From: a bacterium
GTDB lineage: Bacteria; Eisenbacteria; RBG-16-71-46; CAIMUX01
Direction: 5' to 3'
NCBI GenBank assembly: GCA_030431975.1
Contig: JAUIHP010000022.1
Location: 1 to 64,000, forward strand
Length of the DNA: 64,000 bases
Positions within the stretch are counted from its first letter, which is position 1; the number at the start of each line of letters is the position of its first letter. A program made the translations under genes and the position numbers. Below the pieces are notes generated by a model. That model saw nothing but the letters and a program-made list of their open reading frames with translations. It made no database searches and was not told the origin of the DNA. Below are positions 9,138 through 16,647 of the stretch, in pieces.

Positions 9138-10037
9138 TCAACCGGATGGATGCAGCGTCGCTCTCATCTGCTCCGCGTCCCGACCCGGCGGTACCCCAAA
9201 CATCCGTCGGTACTCCCGGGTAAACTGCGACGGACTCGTGTAGCCCACCTGGTATCCGACCTCACCCGCACTCGAATCACTCGCAAGCATCAAACGTCTG
9301 GCTTCCTGCAGCCGAAGGCTCTTCTGATACTCCAGCGGGCTCATCGCCGTCATGGCGCGGAAGTGTCGGTTGAGAGTGGATGTACTGACACCGACCGCCC
9401 TGGCCAGGACGTCGGCTTTGTACTCCTGATCGAAGTTTTGTCGCAGCCACGAAACCGCGCGCACGACTTGAGAGGCGCGGCTGTTGGAGCGAGTGATCTC
9501 CCGAAGGAGGCCGCCGGCCGGACCGACGAGCAGCCGAAAGAGAAGCTCGCGTTCGATCAAGGGCGCCACCACTCCGATGTCCCTGGGACGTTCGATGAGC
9601 CGGACCAGTCGAAGCGCCGCATCGAGAATCTCCGGAGTCGCACGGGTGACTCGAAACGCGTCTTCCGCCTCGTCCGCTTCCATGTCCCGTTCTTCGCAGT
9701 CGAGCATGACCGAAGCCAGGGTGGGCCGGTGCAAAGCGATGCCGAGGGCCAGGTAGGGAGAGTCGGGACTCGCTTCCAGAATCTGCGAAACGATCGGCAT
9801 CTCCACAGTGACCAGGAGGACGTCTCCGGTTTGATAGTGCACCGACTCCGTTCCGACGAAGCCGCGCTTTCGTCCCGCGACGACGATGCAGAACATGGGC
9901 TCGTAGAAACTCGGGGTCGGGATGGACGGGTCGTCTGCCCGGTAGAGATGAAGCCGGGGAACCGGCGTGTCGTGAAGTCGTTCGCTCGATGTGGTGTGGC
10001 GGAGAGCGATCGCACGCATTTCGGTGAGCGGGTCCAC
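9138..10037 (-). CDS. AraC family regulator with AraC-type N-terminal domain
   Basis: 299 residues from a GTG at 10037, which GGAGG precedes by 7 nt. The N-terminal 180 residues match the AraC_N type sensor domain (PSFYEPMFCIVVAGRKRGFVG). The C-terminal 100 hold the two helix-turn-helix motifs (ADVLARAVGVSTSTLNRHF and AGEVGYQVGYTSPSQFTREY). Relatives of this type usually sit divergent to a short-chain dehydrogenase or aldo-keto reductase that they activate. That is the case here: the SDR gene starts 191 bp away on the other strand. A weak promoter-like TGGACA with a 17-18 bp spacer is visible near 10160 on the minus strand. Confidence 0.92.
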   Translation of the reverse strand: MDPLTEMRAIALRHTTSSERLHDTPVPRLHLYRADDPSIPTPSFYEPMFCIVVAGRKRGFVGTESVHYQTGDVLLVTVEMPIVSQILEASPDSPYLALGIALHRPTLASVMLDCEERDMEADEAEDAFRVTRATPEILDAALRLVRLIERPRDIGVVAPLIERELLFRLLVGPAGGLLREITRSNSRASQVVRAVSWLRQNFDQEYKADVLARAVGVSTSTLNRHFRAMTAMSPLEYQKSLRLQEARRLMLASDSSAGEVGYQVGYTSPSQFTREYRRMFGVPPGRDAEQMRATLHPSG

Positions 10038-10228
10038 GGGCGTTCCTCCAACCTGTCTTTGCGGAATGGGTGTCTCGCTCGGCCCTGAGCGGATCAGGCA
10101 AGACTCTGGGCCGTCCGGATCTGGACGAGTCTAGGTCGATATCGCACTCTTTGTCCATCTTCCGGGCGACGACCCGTAGCCGGCAAGTCGTCCCTTTCTT
10201 GAGCAGATCATGAACCTGAGAGGCCATC

Positions 10229-10990
10229 ATGCAACTGAACGGCAACACGATTCTTATCACCGGAGGCGGAAGCGGGATCGGGCGAGCCCTCGCCGAGGCC
10301 CTCCAAGAGTTTGACAACACGGTCGTCATCGCCGGCCGGAATCAGCGTCGACTTGACGAAACCACGGCGGCCAACCCCGGCATGCACTCGGTTTCGTTGG
10401 ATGTCACGGATCCGGAGGACATCGTCCGGTTCGCGGCTGAGCTGCCGAAGAGCTACCCCGAACTCAACGTACTCATCAACAATGCGGGGATCATGCGGGC
10501 AGAGGACGTGACGAATCACAACCTCGACGACGCCGAGGAGACGGTCACGACAAACCTTCTCGGTCCCATTCGTCTGACCGCAGCGCTGCTGCCACACCTT
10601 CGGGGACGGGAGCGGGCCGCAGTCATGAATGTTACGTCCGGTCTCGCCTATGTGCCGATGGCGGCGACGCCCACCTACAACGCGACCAAGGCTGCGATGC
10701 ATTCGTACTCGTTGTCTCTGCGCGAGCAGCTACGTGACTCGAACGTCGACGTCATCGAACTGATCCCGCCCTACGTTCAAACCACGTTGATGGGAGACGC
10801 TCAGGCGCAGGATGAACGGGCCATGCCTCTCGACGACTACATTCGGGATACGATGACCATTCTGCGGGAACGTCCGGATGTCGACGAAGTCGTCATCGAT
10901 CGCGTGGCGCCGCTGCGGCGCGCCGAGGCCAACGGCAACTTCACCGAACTCTTCGGAATGCTGGCCGCCATGGGTAAGGAGCGAGGTTGA
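10229..10990 (+). CDS. Short-chain dehydrogenase (DltE-like SDR)
   Basis: 253 residues. The Rossmann fold is shown by TGGGSGIG at residues 11-18, the NNAG strand, a catalytic Ser in NVTSG and YNATK with the catalytic Tyr and Lys. It belongs to the classical SDR subgroup related to DltE, NAD(P)-dependent oxidoreductases of uncertain substrate. The start follows a GAGAGG site. It lies divergent to the AraC regulator, which probably controls it, and converges with the efflux-adaptor gene only 6 bp away. Confidence 0.9.
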   Translation: MQLNGNTILITGGGSGIGRALAEALQEFDNTVVIAGRNQRRLDETTAANPGMHSVSLDVTDPEDIVRFAAELPKSYPELNVLINNAGIMRAEDVTNHNLDDAEETVTTNLLGPIRLTAALLPHLRGRERAAVMNVTSGLAYVPMAATPTYNATKAAMHSYSLSLREQLRDSNVDVIELIPPYVQTTLMGDAQAQDERAMPLDDYIRDTMTILRERPDVDEVVIDRVAPLRRAEANGNFTELFGMLAAMGKERG

Positions 10991-10996
10991 GTCAGC

Positions 10997-12169
10997 TCAC
11001 GATCGGACGGAGTCCGGTGCTTCGTCCGCGAACCGAAGTGCGCCCAGAACCTTGACGGGCGCGCCGTCCTTCAGTGATCTCTGTCCCTGCACGACGACGA
11101 GTTCTCCACGATCCAGACCCGATGTGATCTGGATATTCTCGTCGTCCTCAAACCCCGTTTCCACCGGCCGGCGGACGGCAGCGCTGTCGACGACGGTGAA
11201 GACGAAGTTCTCGCCCTTCTCGCTGACGACCGATTCCTTGGGGACGAGAACGACATCGTCGCGCTTTTCCGTCACGATGCGAACGCTGACGAAGTCTCCC
11301 GGACGGATTCGGTCCGGGTAGTCCTCGATCTCGACCGTGACTTTGATCGTTCCCGTGTTCGAATCGATGACCGGGCTGACCAAAGAGATCACACCGTCCA
11401 GTCGGTCACCGGTGCTGTCCACGGATAGCGAGACCTGCTGGTCCGTGCGGAGGCTTCGGAACTCGCGAGCCGGAACGTGCACGCGGGCCAGGAGCGGTCG
11501 AACGTCGGCCACGGAATAGAGAGCGTCGCCCGGACTGACGTTGCGGCCGATGTCGGTCATTCGGGCCACAACTTTTCCCGCAAACGGAGCGCGAACCGAA
11601 GTGTACGAGAGTTCCAGCTGCGCCAGTTCGAGTGAGGCTTCCGCGTTGTCGAGGTCGTTCTTGGTGCTGCTGAACTCCTCCTCGGAAACGAGATTCTGTT
11701 CGAACATGCGCTGAACGCGGGCGTAGCGGGTTCGTTCTTTTTCTGCGAGGGCCTCGGCCTGGCGTACCCGAAGCCGATACTCGCGGGCATCGATCCGCAA
11801 CATCGTCTGCCCCTTCGTCACGTTCTGGCCCTCTTCGACCAGGACCTCGCCGACGATTCCAGAGACGCGGGCCGTGATTTCGGCCTTGTTCTCAGCCTCG
11901 AGGCTGGCCGTGGCCTCGTAGAAGCTGGCGATAGATCCGGCCGTTGCCGGTGACGTGGCGACGGCCAGGGGTGGAGCCGCGTTCTTGCCGCGTCCGCCTC
12001 CGTTGCCGCCGGCTGCCCAGCCACCTCCTCCGCCACCAGATCCTGGGGACTCTTCGCCGCCGCATCCCGCGGTGAGTGTGACCGACAAAGCCATCAGGCC
12101 GATGAGGGCCCGGAAGAAAGGGCCGGGGCTGGAGAGACTCCGGCTTGGAATTCGAGTGGTAATGATCAC
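10997..12169 (-). CDS. RND-type efflux periplasmic adaptor lipoprotein (orphan)
   Basis: 390 residues from the GTG at 12169, preceded by CGGGAG. The N-terminus has a lipoprotein signal ending in TAGC followed by a Gly-rich linker. The core shows the membrane-fusion order: lipoyl half (SGIVGEVLVEEGQNVTKGQ), a coiled-coil hairpin (EALAEKERTRYARVQRMFEQ), second lipoyl half (VRAPFAGKVVARM), beta-barrel (VDSTGDRLDGVISLVSP) and membrane-proximal domain. Such adaptors bridge an inner-membrane RND or ABC pump to an outer-membrane channel. No pump or TolC gene flanks it here: the neighbours on both sides are on the other strand, so its partner must be elsewhere. Confidence 0.9.
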   Translation of the reverse strand: MIITTRIPSRSLSSPGPFFRALIGLMALSVTLTAGCGGEESPGSGGGGGGWAAGGNGGGRGKNAAPPLAVATSPATAGSIASFYEATASLEAENKAEITARVSGIVGEVLVEEGQNVTKGQTMLRIDAREYRLRVRQAEALAEKERTRYARVQRMFEQNLVSEEEFSSTKNDLDNAEASLELAQLELSYTSVRAPFAGKVVARMTDIGRNVSPGDALYSVADVRPLLARVHVPAREFRSLRTDQQVSLSVDSTGDRLDGVISLVSPVIDSNTGTIKVTVEIEDYPDRIRPGDFVSVRIVTEKRDDVVLVPKESVVSEKGENFVFTVVDSAAVRRPVETGFEDDENIQITSGLDRGELVVVQGQRSLKDGAPVKVLGALRFADEAPDSVRS

Positions 12170-12523
12170 GGACTCCCGTTTGTCTTGGTTTTCAGCGCGC
12201 TCCGGCCCCGGAGATTCGCGCCCAATTTGTTCTTCGCCCAATCCTGGCGAGTAGGTGCGCTCTCCCACGCGATCCCGCTCTGCCTCTCGTCTAACCCGGC
12301 CCCTGATCTTATCCTCGAATCGATATTCGTTCACGATGGAATCGGCCACTGGCCGGGTCAGGGCCGCGGAACCCCACCGGAACTGTGTGCGCCGCCTCAT
12401 GATCGGCAAACAGCCGGGCTGTGAATGGAACGTTGCCGCAGCCGGAGGCCGCGTCGTAGATTCAACGCTTGGCTCCGGATGGGAGCAGAAACGTCACGCA
12501 CGCCGCAGCGATTAGGAGGATCG
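12170..12523. other. Divergent intergenic region, efflux adaptor / kbp
   Basis: 354 bp between two divergent starts. Reading frames continue into it from both genes but lack signal-peptide or domain character, so I read it as promoter and leader DNA. AGGAGGATCG at about 12514-12523 is the kbp ribosome binding site. No clear sigma-70 hexamer pair or operator was seen. Confidence 0.5.
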
Positions 12524-13048
12524 ATGGGACTGATTCAGTTCGTCAAGGACGCCGGTGAAAAGCTCCTCGACCGATTTACCGGAGACAGCGAGGAAGAGAA
12601 GGCTGCCAAGAAGGCCGCCGAGGAGGCCGCCGCCGCAGCCGATACCATGGCCGCAAATGCGGCGACCGGACGGGCTCTCCACGGCCTCGTCCAGAAGATG
12701 GGATTCAGCGTCGAGAACTTCGGCGTCGGGTTCACGGACGGTCGGGCCACCCTTTCCGGCGTCGTTCCGTCGCAGGACGTGCGCGAGAAGATCGTGCTCG
12801 TCGTCGGCAACACGGCAGGAGTGGCGGAAGTCGACGACCAGCTCGAGGTCAAAGGACCCCCGCCGGCAGTCATGTACACGGTGGCCAAGGGTGACTCTCT
12901 GTCCAAGATCGCCAAGGAACACTACGGCGATCCGATGAAGTATCCAGTCATCTTCGAAGCGAACCGACCGATGCTGAGCCACCCGGACAAGATCTATCCG
13001 GGACAGGTTCTGCGGATTCCGCCGATCGATGGAGCGCCGCTCGCGTAG
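12524..13048 (+). CDS. kbp: Potassium-binding protein Kbp (BON-LysM)
   Basis: 174 residues from ATG 12524, which is preceded by AGGAGG. It is co-linear with E. coli Kbp/YgaU: the start GLIQFVKDAGEKLLDRFTG, a BON domain (about residues 60-110, VVGNTAGVAEVDDQLEV) and a C-terminal LysM domain (YTVAKGDSLSKIAKEHYGDP to DKIYPGQVLRIP). An Ala/Glu-rich insertion at residues 25-50 makes it longer than the 149-residue E. coli protein. Kbp is a cytoplasmic K+ sensor in E. coli. Its stop codon directly abuts that of the convergent TIGR03790 gene. Confidence 0.92.
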   Translation: MGLIQFVKDAGEKLLDRFTGDSEEEKAAKKAAEEAAAAADTMAANAATGRALHGLVQKMGFSVENFGVGFTDGRATLSGVVPSQDVREKIVLVVGNTAGVAEVDDQLEVKGPPPAVMYTVAKGDSLSKIAKEHYGDPMKYPVIFEANRPMLSHPDKIYPGQVLRIPPIDGAPLA

Positions 13049-14413
13049 TCAGGGCGATCTTTGTGGAGCGTGGGAGATTCGGCAAAGCGGATCTCCCACG
13101 ACCACGGTCTGCCAACTGAGGTAGGGAAGACTCAGATAGAAAGCTTCCGCCAGGTTTCTGCCGGAAACGTACGCCGGGAAGAGAACCTGCGGGCGGGCGC
13201 AACCGTCCAGGTACGGCTCGAAGGCGTTCCCCGAAACGCCGGTCGCTCCCGACTCGATGAGATCGGTAATGAGTGACTGGGTAGTCCCACCGAACTCCCG
13301 GAACGAGTCCGCGGCCGGTCCAGGTTCCCAGTCTGCGTCCGGCTTGCGAAACGTACGGGCCGATGAGCTGACAAAAGTCGTGGCCAGCGCGCCCGGCTGC
13401 CAGCGGAAGGCAAAGTCCCTGCGGTACTGCCCGTCGTTCGAGCCCCATCCGGCGTAGCCCAGTAGCGAGTCGGCTTCGCCAACGAACTCCGAAAGGGTGT
13501 CGAGTCGCGCCGCCTGCCCGAGCGCGTTGAGACGTCGAGCCGCATCTTCCAGCCAGCTGTTCCCGGGACTGTCCTCCTCTCTTTGATCGAGCAGGAACCG
13601 TCCGCGTGAAAACGGCGCGATCTTGGGCGCAGGCGTCCCGACCGTTACGTGCCGTGCCGCCACTTCCTGCGGAGCCGGATTGTGTGGAACTGCGGTGAGA
13701 GAGCGTTCGATCAGGCTCCGCACCTGGGCTTCGTCCCATCCTGCGAGGCGGGTGACGAGACAAATGCGATCCGACTTCCAGTGAAACGGAGGATAGGGCG
13801 GCCCGGGCCGGTAGTACGGATTGCCGATGCGTCCGGCCAGTTCGACGTCCTGTCCAGCGGCCCAGCGAGGAAGGAGACAGAGTTCCGAGTCGACCGAAGC
13901 GCGGGTTCCTTCGAGCCCATCGCCGCCTCGTACGCGGTGAGGGACCCCCGGCATCAGACAGATGAAGTCCGGGCGTTCGTCTTCGGGCCGGCTTTCCCAC
14001 CATTGGACGAGCGGGCGCCGAAGCCTTTGGTCGAACGTCTCCCGCTGGATGTCCTCGGTGCGCGGCAGGTCCAAAAGCAGAACATGACTTCGAGCGATGC
14101 CACGGAGGCGGGCATAGTCATACGCGACCGAGAGTGAGCTCCGGTCCTCGCGGTTGGCGACCACCAGGACGCGGGTGCCGGTACCCTCGAGATCTTCCCA
14201 ACGTCGAATGCCGCACGAAGCGGAAGAGATGACAACGATCGCGATGAAGACGATCTCGGTGAAGATGAGCGTCAGCCCCGGCAAGAAGTTTGACGGTGCC
14301 AACGCAACGCCGCGGGACCCGTAACGGGGAGCGCACCGACCGGAAGCAACGAGGTTTCGTAGCTGGTCGAACCGGACGGGACTCGACAAGATTGCGCGGA
14401 CGAGAGACCTCAT
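13049..14413 (-). CDS. TIGR03790 family protein
   Basis: 454 residues. The N-terminus has one hydrophobic segment (about residues 45-66, ending SSASC, possibly a lipobox). Then follow VLVVANREDRSSLSVAYDYA and LSWQTVVVGDPLC near the C-terminus, both marks of the TIGR03790 family. Members occur in Acidobacteria, Planctomycetes and related bacteria and have no established function; several are thought to be exported. It converges with kbp with no spacer between the stop codons. The start is the longest ATG; a later start just before the hydrophobic segment is possible. Confidence 0.75.
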   Translation of the reverse strand: MRSLVRAILSSPVRFDQLRNLVASGRCAPRYGSRGVALAPSNFLPGLTLIFTEIVFIAIVVISSASCGIRRWEDLEGTGTRVLVVANREDRSSLSVAYDYARLRGIARSHVLLLDLPRTEDIQRETFDQRLRRPLVQWWESRPEDERPDFICLMPGVPHRVRGGDGLEGTRASVDSELCLLPRWAAGQDVELAGRIGNPYYRPGPPYPPFHWKSDRICLVTRLAGWDEAQVRSLIERSLTAVPHNPAPQEVAARHVTVGTPAPKIAPFSRGRFLLDQREEDSPGNSWLEDAARRLNALGQAARLDTLSEFVGEADSLLGYAGWGSNDGQYRRDFAFRWQPGALATTFVSSSARTFRKPDADWEPGPAADSFREFGGTTQSLITDLIESGATGVSGNAFEPYLDGCARPQVLFPAYVSGRNLAEAFYLSLPYLSWQTVVVGDPLCRISHAPQRSP

Positions 14414-14479
14414 GCCGGGTATCCTAGCCGTGATCCAGTGGACCTGCTCGTACGGAAAGAACGGCGCGCGAGCGGCGGA

Positions 14480-14590
14480 GGCATGAAGCGCTGCCGAGAT
14501 GGACCGCTGCTGACAGGGAGCGCCGCCGAGATGGAGCGCTGCCGAAAAAGTGCGGTGCCGACATGAAACACCGCCGACATGGAGCGCCCA
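14480..14590. repeat. Degenerate 16-18 bp repeats
   Basis: Five imperfect copies of GCCGAGATGGAGCGCTGC occur at about 14480, 14493, 14525, 14557 and 14573. The last three lie 32 and 16 bp apart. They lie in the leader of the OmpA-like gene, where the frame stays open but lacks protein character. Confidence 0.6.
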
Positions 14591-14676
14591 GAGAGCTCGA
14601 TGTCATGGAATACACTTCTTGGAACTCGACGTCCAGGAACGGACGTCCGGAAATGCACGCAGGGAGGCACATCGAG

Positions 14677-15957
14677 ATGCAGCAGGGAACGGTACGCGGT
14701 CGAGTCCAGCTAGGACTCCTTACTCTCGTCGCCGCGGTCGGGATTGGGCTTACTTCAGGTTGTGCGGGAACGCCGCCGGACCTGTCGTCAGACTTGGCCG
14801 AGTTCGATCGTTATGCCGGAGAAGTTCGTCGTTTCGAGCCGAAGCGCGAAACGCAGGAGATCCTTCAGGCGGGACAGGACCGACGACAGGCGGCGGAAGC
14901 CGAGTTGGCCGGTGGCGACGCGCAGATCGCGCAGATGAACATGAACAAAGCACTCGCCGATGCCCATGTCGCGTTGGCCGCCGCACAACTTGAGTCGAGC
15001 CAGCGTCGGGCGGACCACTGCCTTCGCGAAGTGGAACAGACGCGGCGGGGTTGGAAGGAAGCGATCTTTGTCCTCGAGCAAACGGAAACGGTCGTGGCTC
15101 GGGTCGCTCCGCTCTCCCGACGCCTACCGGAAGTCCCGGAGCCACCCGCTCTCCCGCAGACCACGTTGGCCACCGACGTCGGCTCGATGACAGTCCAAAG
15201 TCTACGATCCGCCTGGGACGCATGGTCGGGAGCGGCGGAAGGAACGGCGGTTTCGTTGGTCGACCTCGAGCCGAAGTTTGATCGACGCATGGACGCCGCT
15301 GCTCTGCCGAAGGCCGATCCCGTCGAGGTCGCGTATCACCTCCACATGGCCGCCCGGGTTCTGCAGGAGGCCGAGTGCCGTGTCCGCAACGACGCGGCCA
15401 ATCAGGTCTGCGTACGGGCGACGACGCTGGCCAACCAGCTCTCTGAATCCCGCGACGCCGCTCTCAAGGCGACGTTGGAGCTCGAGCGCGGACTGCAGGA
15501 TGACCTGCGCTCCGAGCTGGACAAGACACGACAGGAAGCTCGCAGCCGGCAAGACGAACTCTACGACGCGCTCGGCCAGCTCGAGGGCCAGTACGCGCAG
15601 ATCTCACAGGACGCCCGCGGGACGATCCTTTCGCTCGCGGACATTCTCTTCGACTTCGGGAAGGCGACGTTGCGCCGGGATGTCGAGTTCGCGCTGGTCA
15701 AGGTCTCTACGATCCTCAATCAGTTCCCCGAGATGTCGATCGAGATCGAGGGGCACACGGACAGCATCGGCTCTGAAGACTTCAACCAGAAGCTCTCGGA
15801 GCGGCGGGCGGAGGTCGTTATGAAGTTCCTCGCGGAGCAGGGAGTGTCCCAGGCACGGATGACCTCTGCGGGATTTGGCTTCACTCGGCCGGTTGCGGAC
15901 AACGATTCGGAGGCGGGACGCCAAAAGAACCGCCGAGTCGACCTTGTGATCCAGTAG
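14677..15957 (+). CDS. OmpA family lipoprotein with DUF4398-like N-terminal region
   Basis: 426 residues. The frame is open from 14563, but ATG 14677 follows GGGAGG and starts a lipoprotein signal with lipobox TSGC. The N-terminal third (YAGEVRRFEPKRETQEILQA to HVALAAAQLESSQRRADHC) resembles DUF4398 lipoproteins. The middle is a predicted coiled coil (about 310-345 before ILFDFGKATL). The C-terminus is an OmpA domain with GHTDSIGSEDFNQKLSERRA, carrying the Asp and Arg that bind diaminopimelate. It therefore tethers the outer membrane to peptidoglycan. The gene is monocistronic and ends at the 160-bp palindromic element. Confidence 0.88.
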   Translation: MQQGTVRGRVQLGLLTLVAAVGIGLTSGCAGTPPDLSSDLAEFDRYAGEVRRFEPKRETQEILQAGQDRRQAAEAELAGGDAQIAQMNMNKALADAHVALAAAQLESSQRRADHCLREVEQTRRGWKEAIFVLEQTETVVARVAPLSRRLPEVPEPPALPQTTLATDVGSMTVQSLRSAWDAWSGAAEGTAVSLVDLEPKFDRRMDAAALPKADPVEVAYHLHMAARVLQEAECRVRNDAANQVCVRATTLANQLSESRDAALKATLELERGLQDDLRSELDKTRQEARSRQDELYDALGQLEGQYAQISQDARGTILSLADILFDFGKATLRRDVEFALVKVSTILNQFPEMSIEIEGHTDSIGSEDFNQKLSERRAEVVMKFLAEQGVSQARMTSAGFGFTRPVADNDSEAGRQKNRRVDLVIQ

Positions 15958-16118
15958 TTGTGGACGGAAGATTGCGGACGGGATCGATCCAAGTGTTTCT
16001 GCCCGTTGGGCGTTACGGCGACGATTCGCCGTTGGCTTGGGCAGCCCAGGATTGGATCCTCAAGGACGCTGCGTCGTCGCCATTTACGAGTTTGGCGTCC
16101 GCAATCTTCCGGCCACAA
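15958..16118. repeat. 161-bp palindromic element with 23-bp terminal inverted repeats
   Basis: The left arm (15958-15980) and right arm (16096-16118) are inverted copies matching at 22 of 23 positions. Inside lies a perfect hairpin ACGGCGA-CGAT-TCGCCGT (about 16014-16031). An alternative pairing joins GGCGACGA (near 16017) with TCGTCGCC (near 16075). There is no reading frame. It begins one base after the OmpA-like stop codon. It could be a MITE/REP-like element or a structured 3' end; I saw no clear target-site duplication. Confidence 0.75.
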
Positions 16119-16248
16119 ACTATAGCGTAGGAAGGCAGATAAGGGTGATTCGCGTTGCCCCCCGACCTTGACGCCCCTACCATTAGAGTGCGCTGCGGAA
16201 ACCTGCCATTCGTGGCTTCTTCGCGCTCTAGAAGGGGTATGTCTTCCG

Positions 16249-16647
16249 ATGATCAGTCCTCGTTCCCGACACCGGTTTGGGACGACCAGGTGGCTGGCTC
16301 CTGTCCTTGCCTGCCTGTTTTTGTCGTCCGTCACCACTGAAATCCTCGCCTGGATACCCCCGCCCGAGCAGGACCCCAAGGCGTTCCCGACCCAGATTCC
16401 TGAGAATGATACGGAGACGGTCAACGATGCTCCGGCACCGGCGGGAGTTCTCGAGTTGCCCGGGACCCACGGCGGCCATGGCGACGACGACGGAGAACGT
16501 GGCCGCGAATCTGGAAACGAATCCGCCCCCGAAACCGGGCGTGAGCTCGGACGCGAGCGGGCAGAGGCTCCTACGATCGGATCTCGAGATCTGCCATCGT
16601 TCCTGCTTCACTACCTGACTCGTCTGTGGGAGGTCTTGGTGAGGTGA
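16249..16647 (+). CDS. Small secreted low-complexity protein coupled to the TPR sigma-54 activator
   Basis: 132 residues. ATG 16249 is chosen because it opens a clean signal peptide (TRWLAPVLACLFLSSVTTEILA). The mature part is short and hydrophilic: PPPEQDPKAFPTQIPEND, a GTHGGHGDDDGERGRE stretch, then charged repeats and a hydrophobic C-terminal LPSFLLHYLTRLWEVLV. No family is recognised. Its stop codon overlaps the GTG of the following regulator by 4 bp (GTGA), so the two are translationally coupled and probably work together. A precursor of an extracellular signal or a periplasmic partner of the regulator are both speculative ideas. Confidence 0.7.
   Translation: MISPRSRHRFGTTRWLAPVLACLFLSSVTTEILAWIPPPEQDPKAFPTQIPENDTETVNDAPAPAGVLELPGTHGGHGDDDGERGRESGNESAPETGRELGRERAEAPTIGSRDLPSFLLHYLTRLWEVLVR

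Noticed and set aside
8190-10088. 632-residue + frame across murJ and the AraC gene
   Set aside because: Covers two recognisable genes in other frames and has an Arg/Ser/Gly-rich translation typical of a shadow frame.
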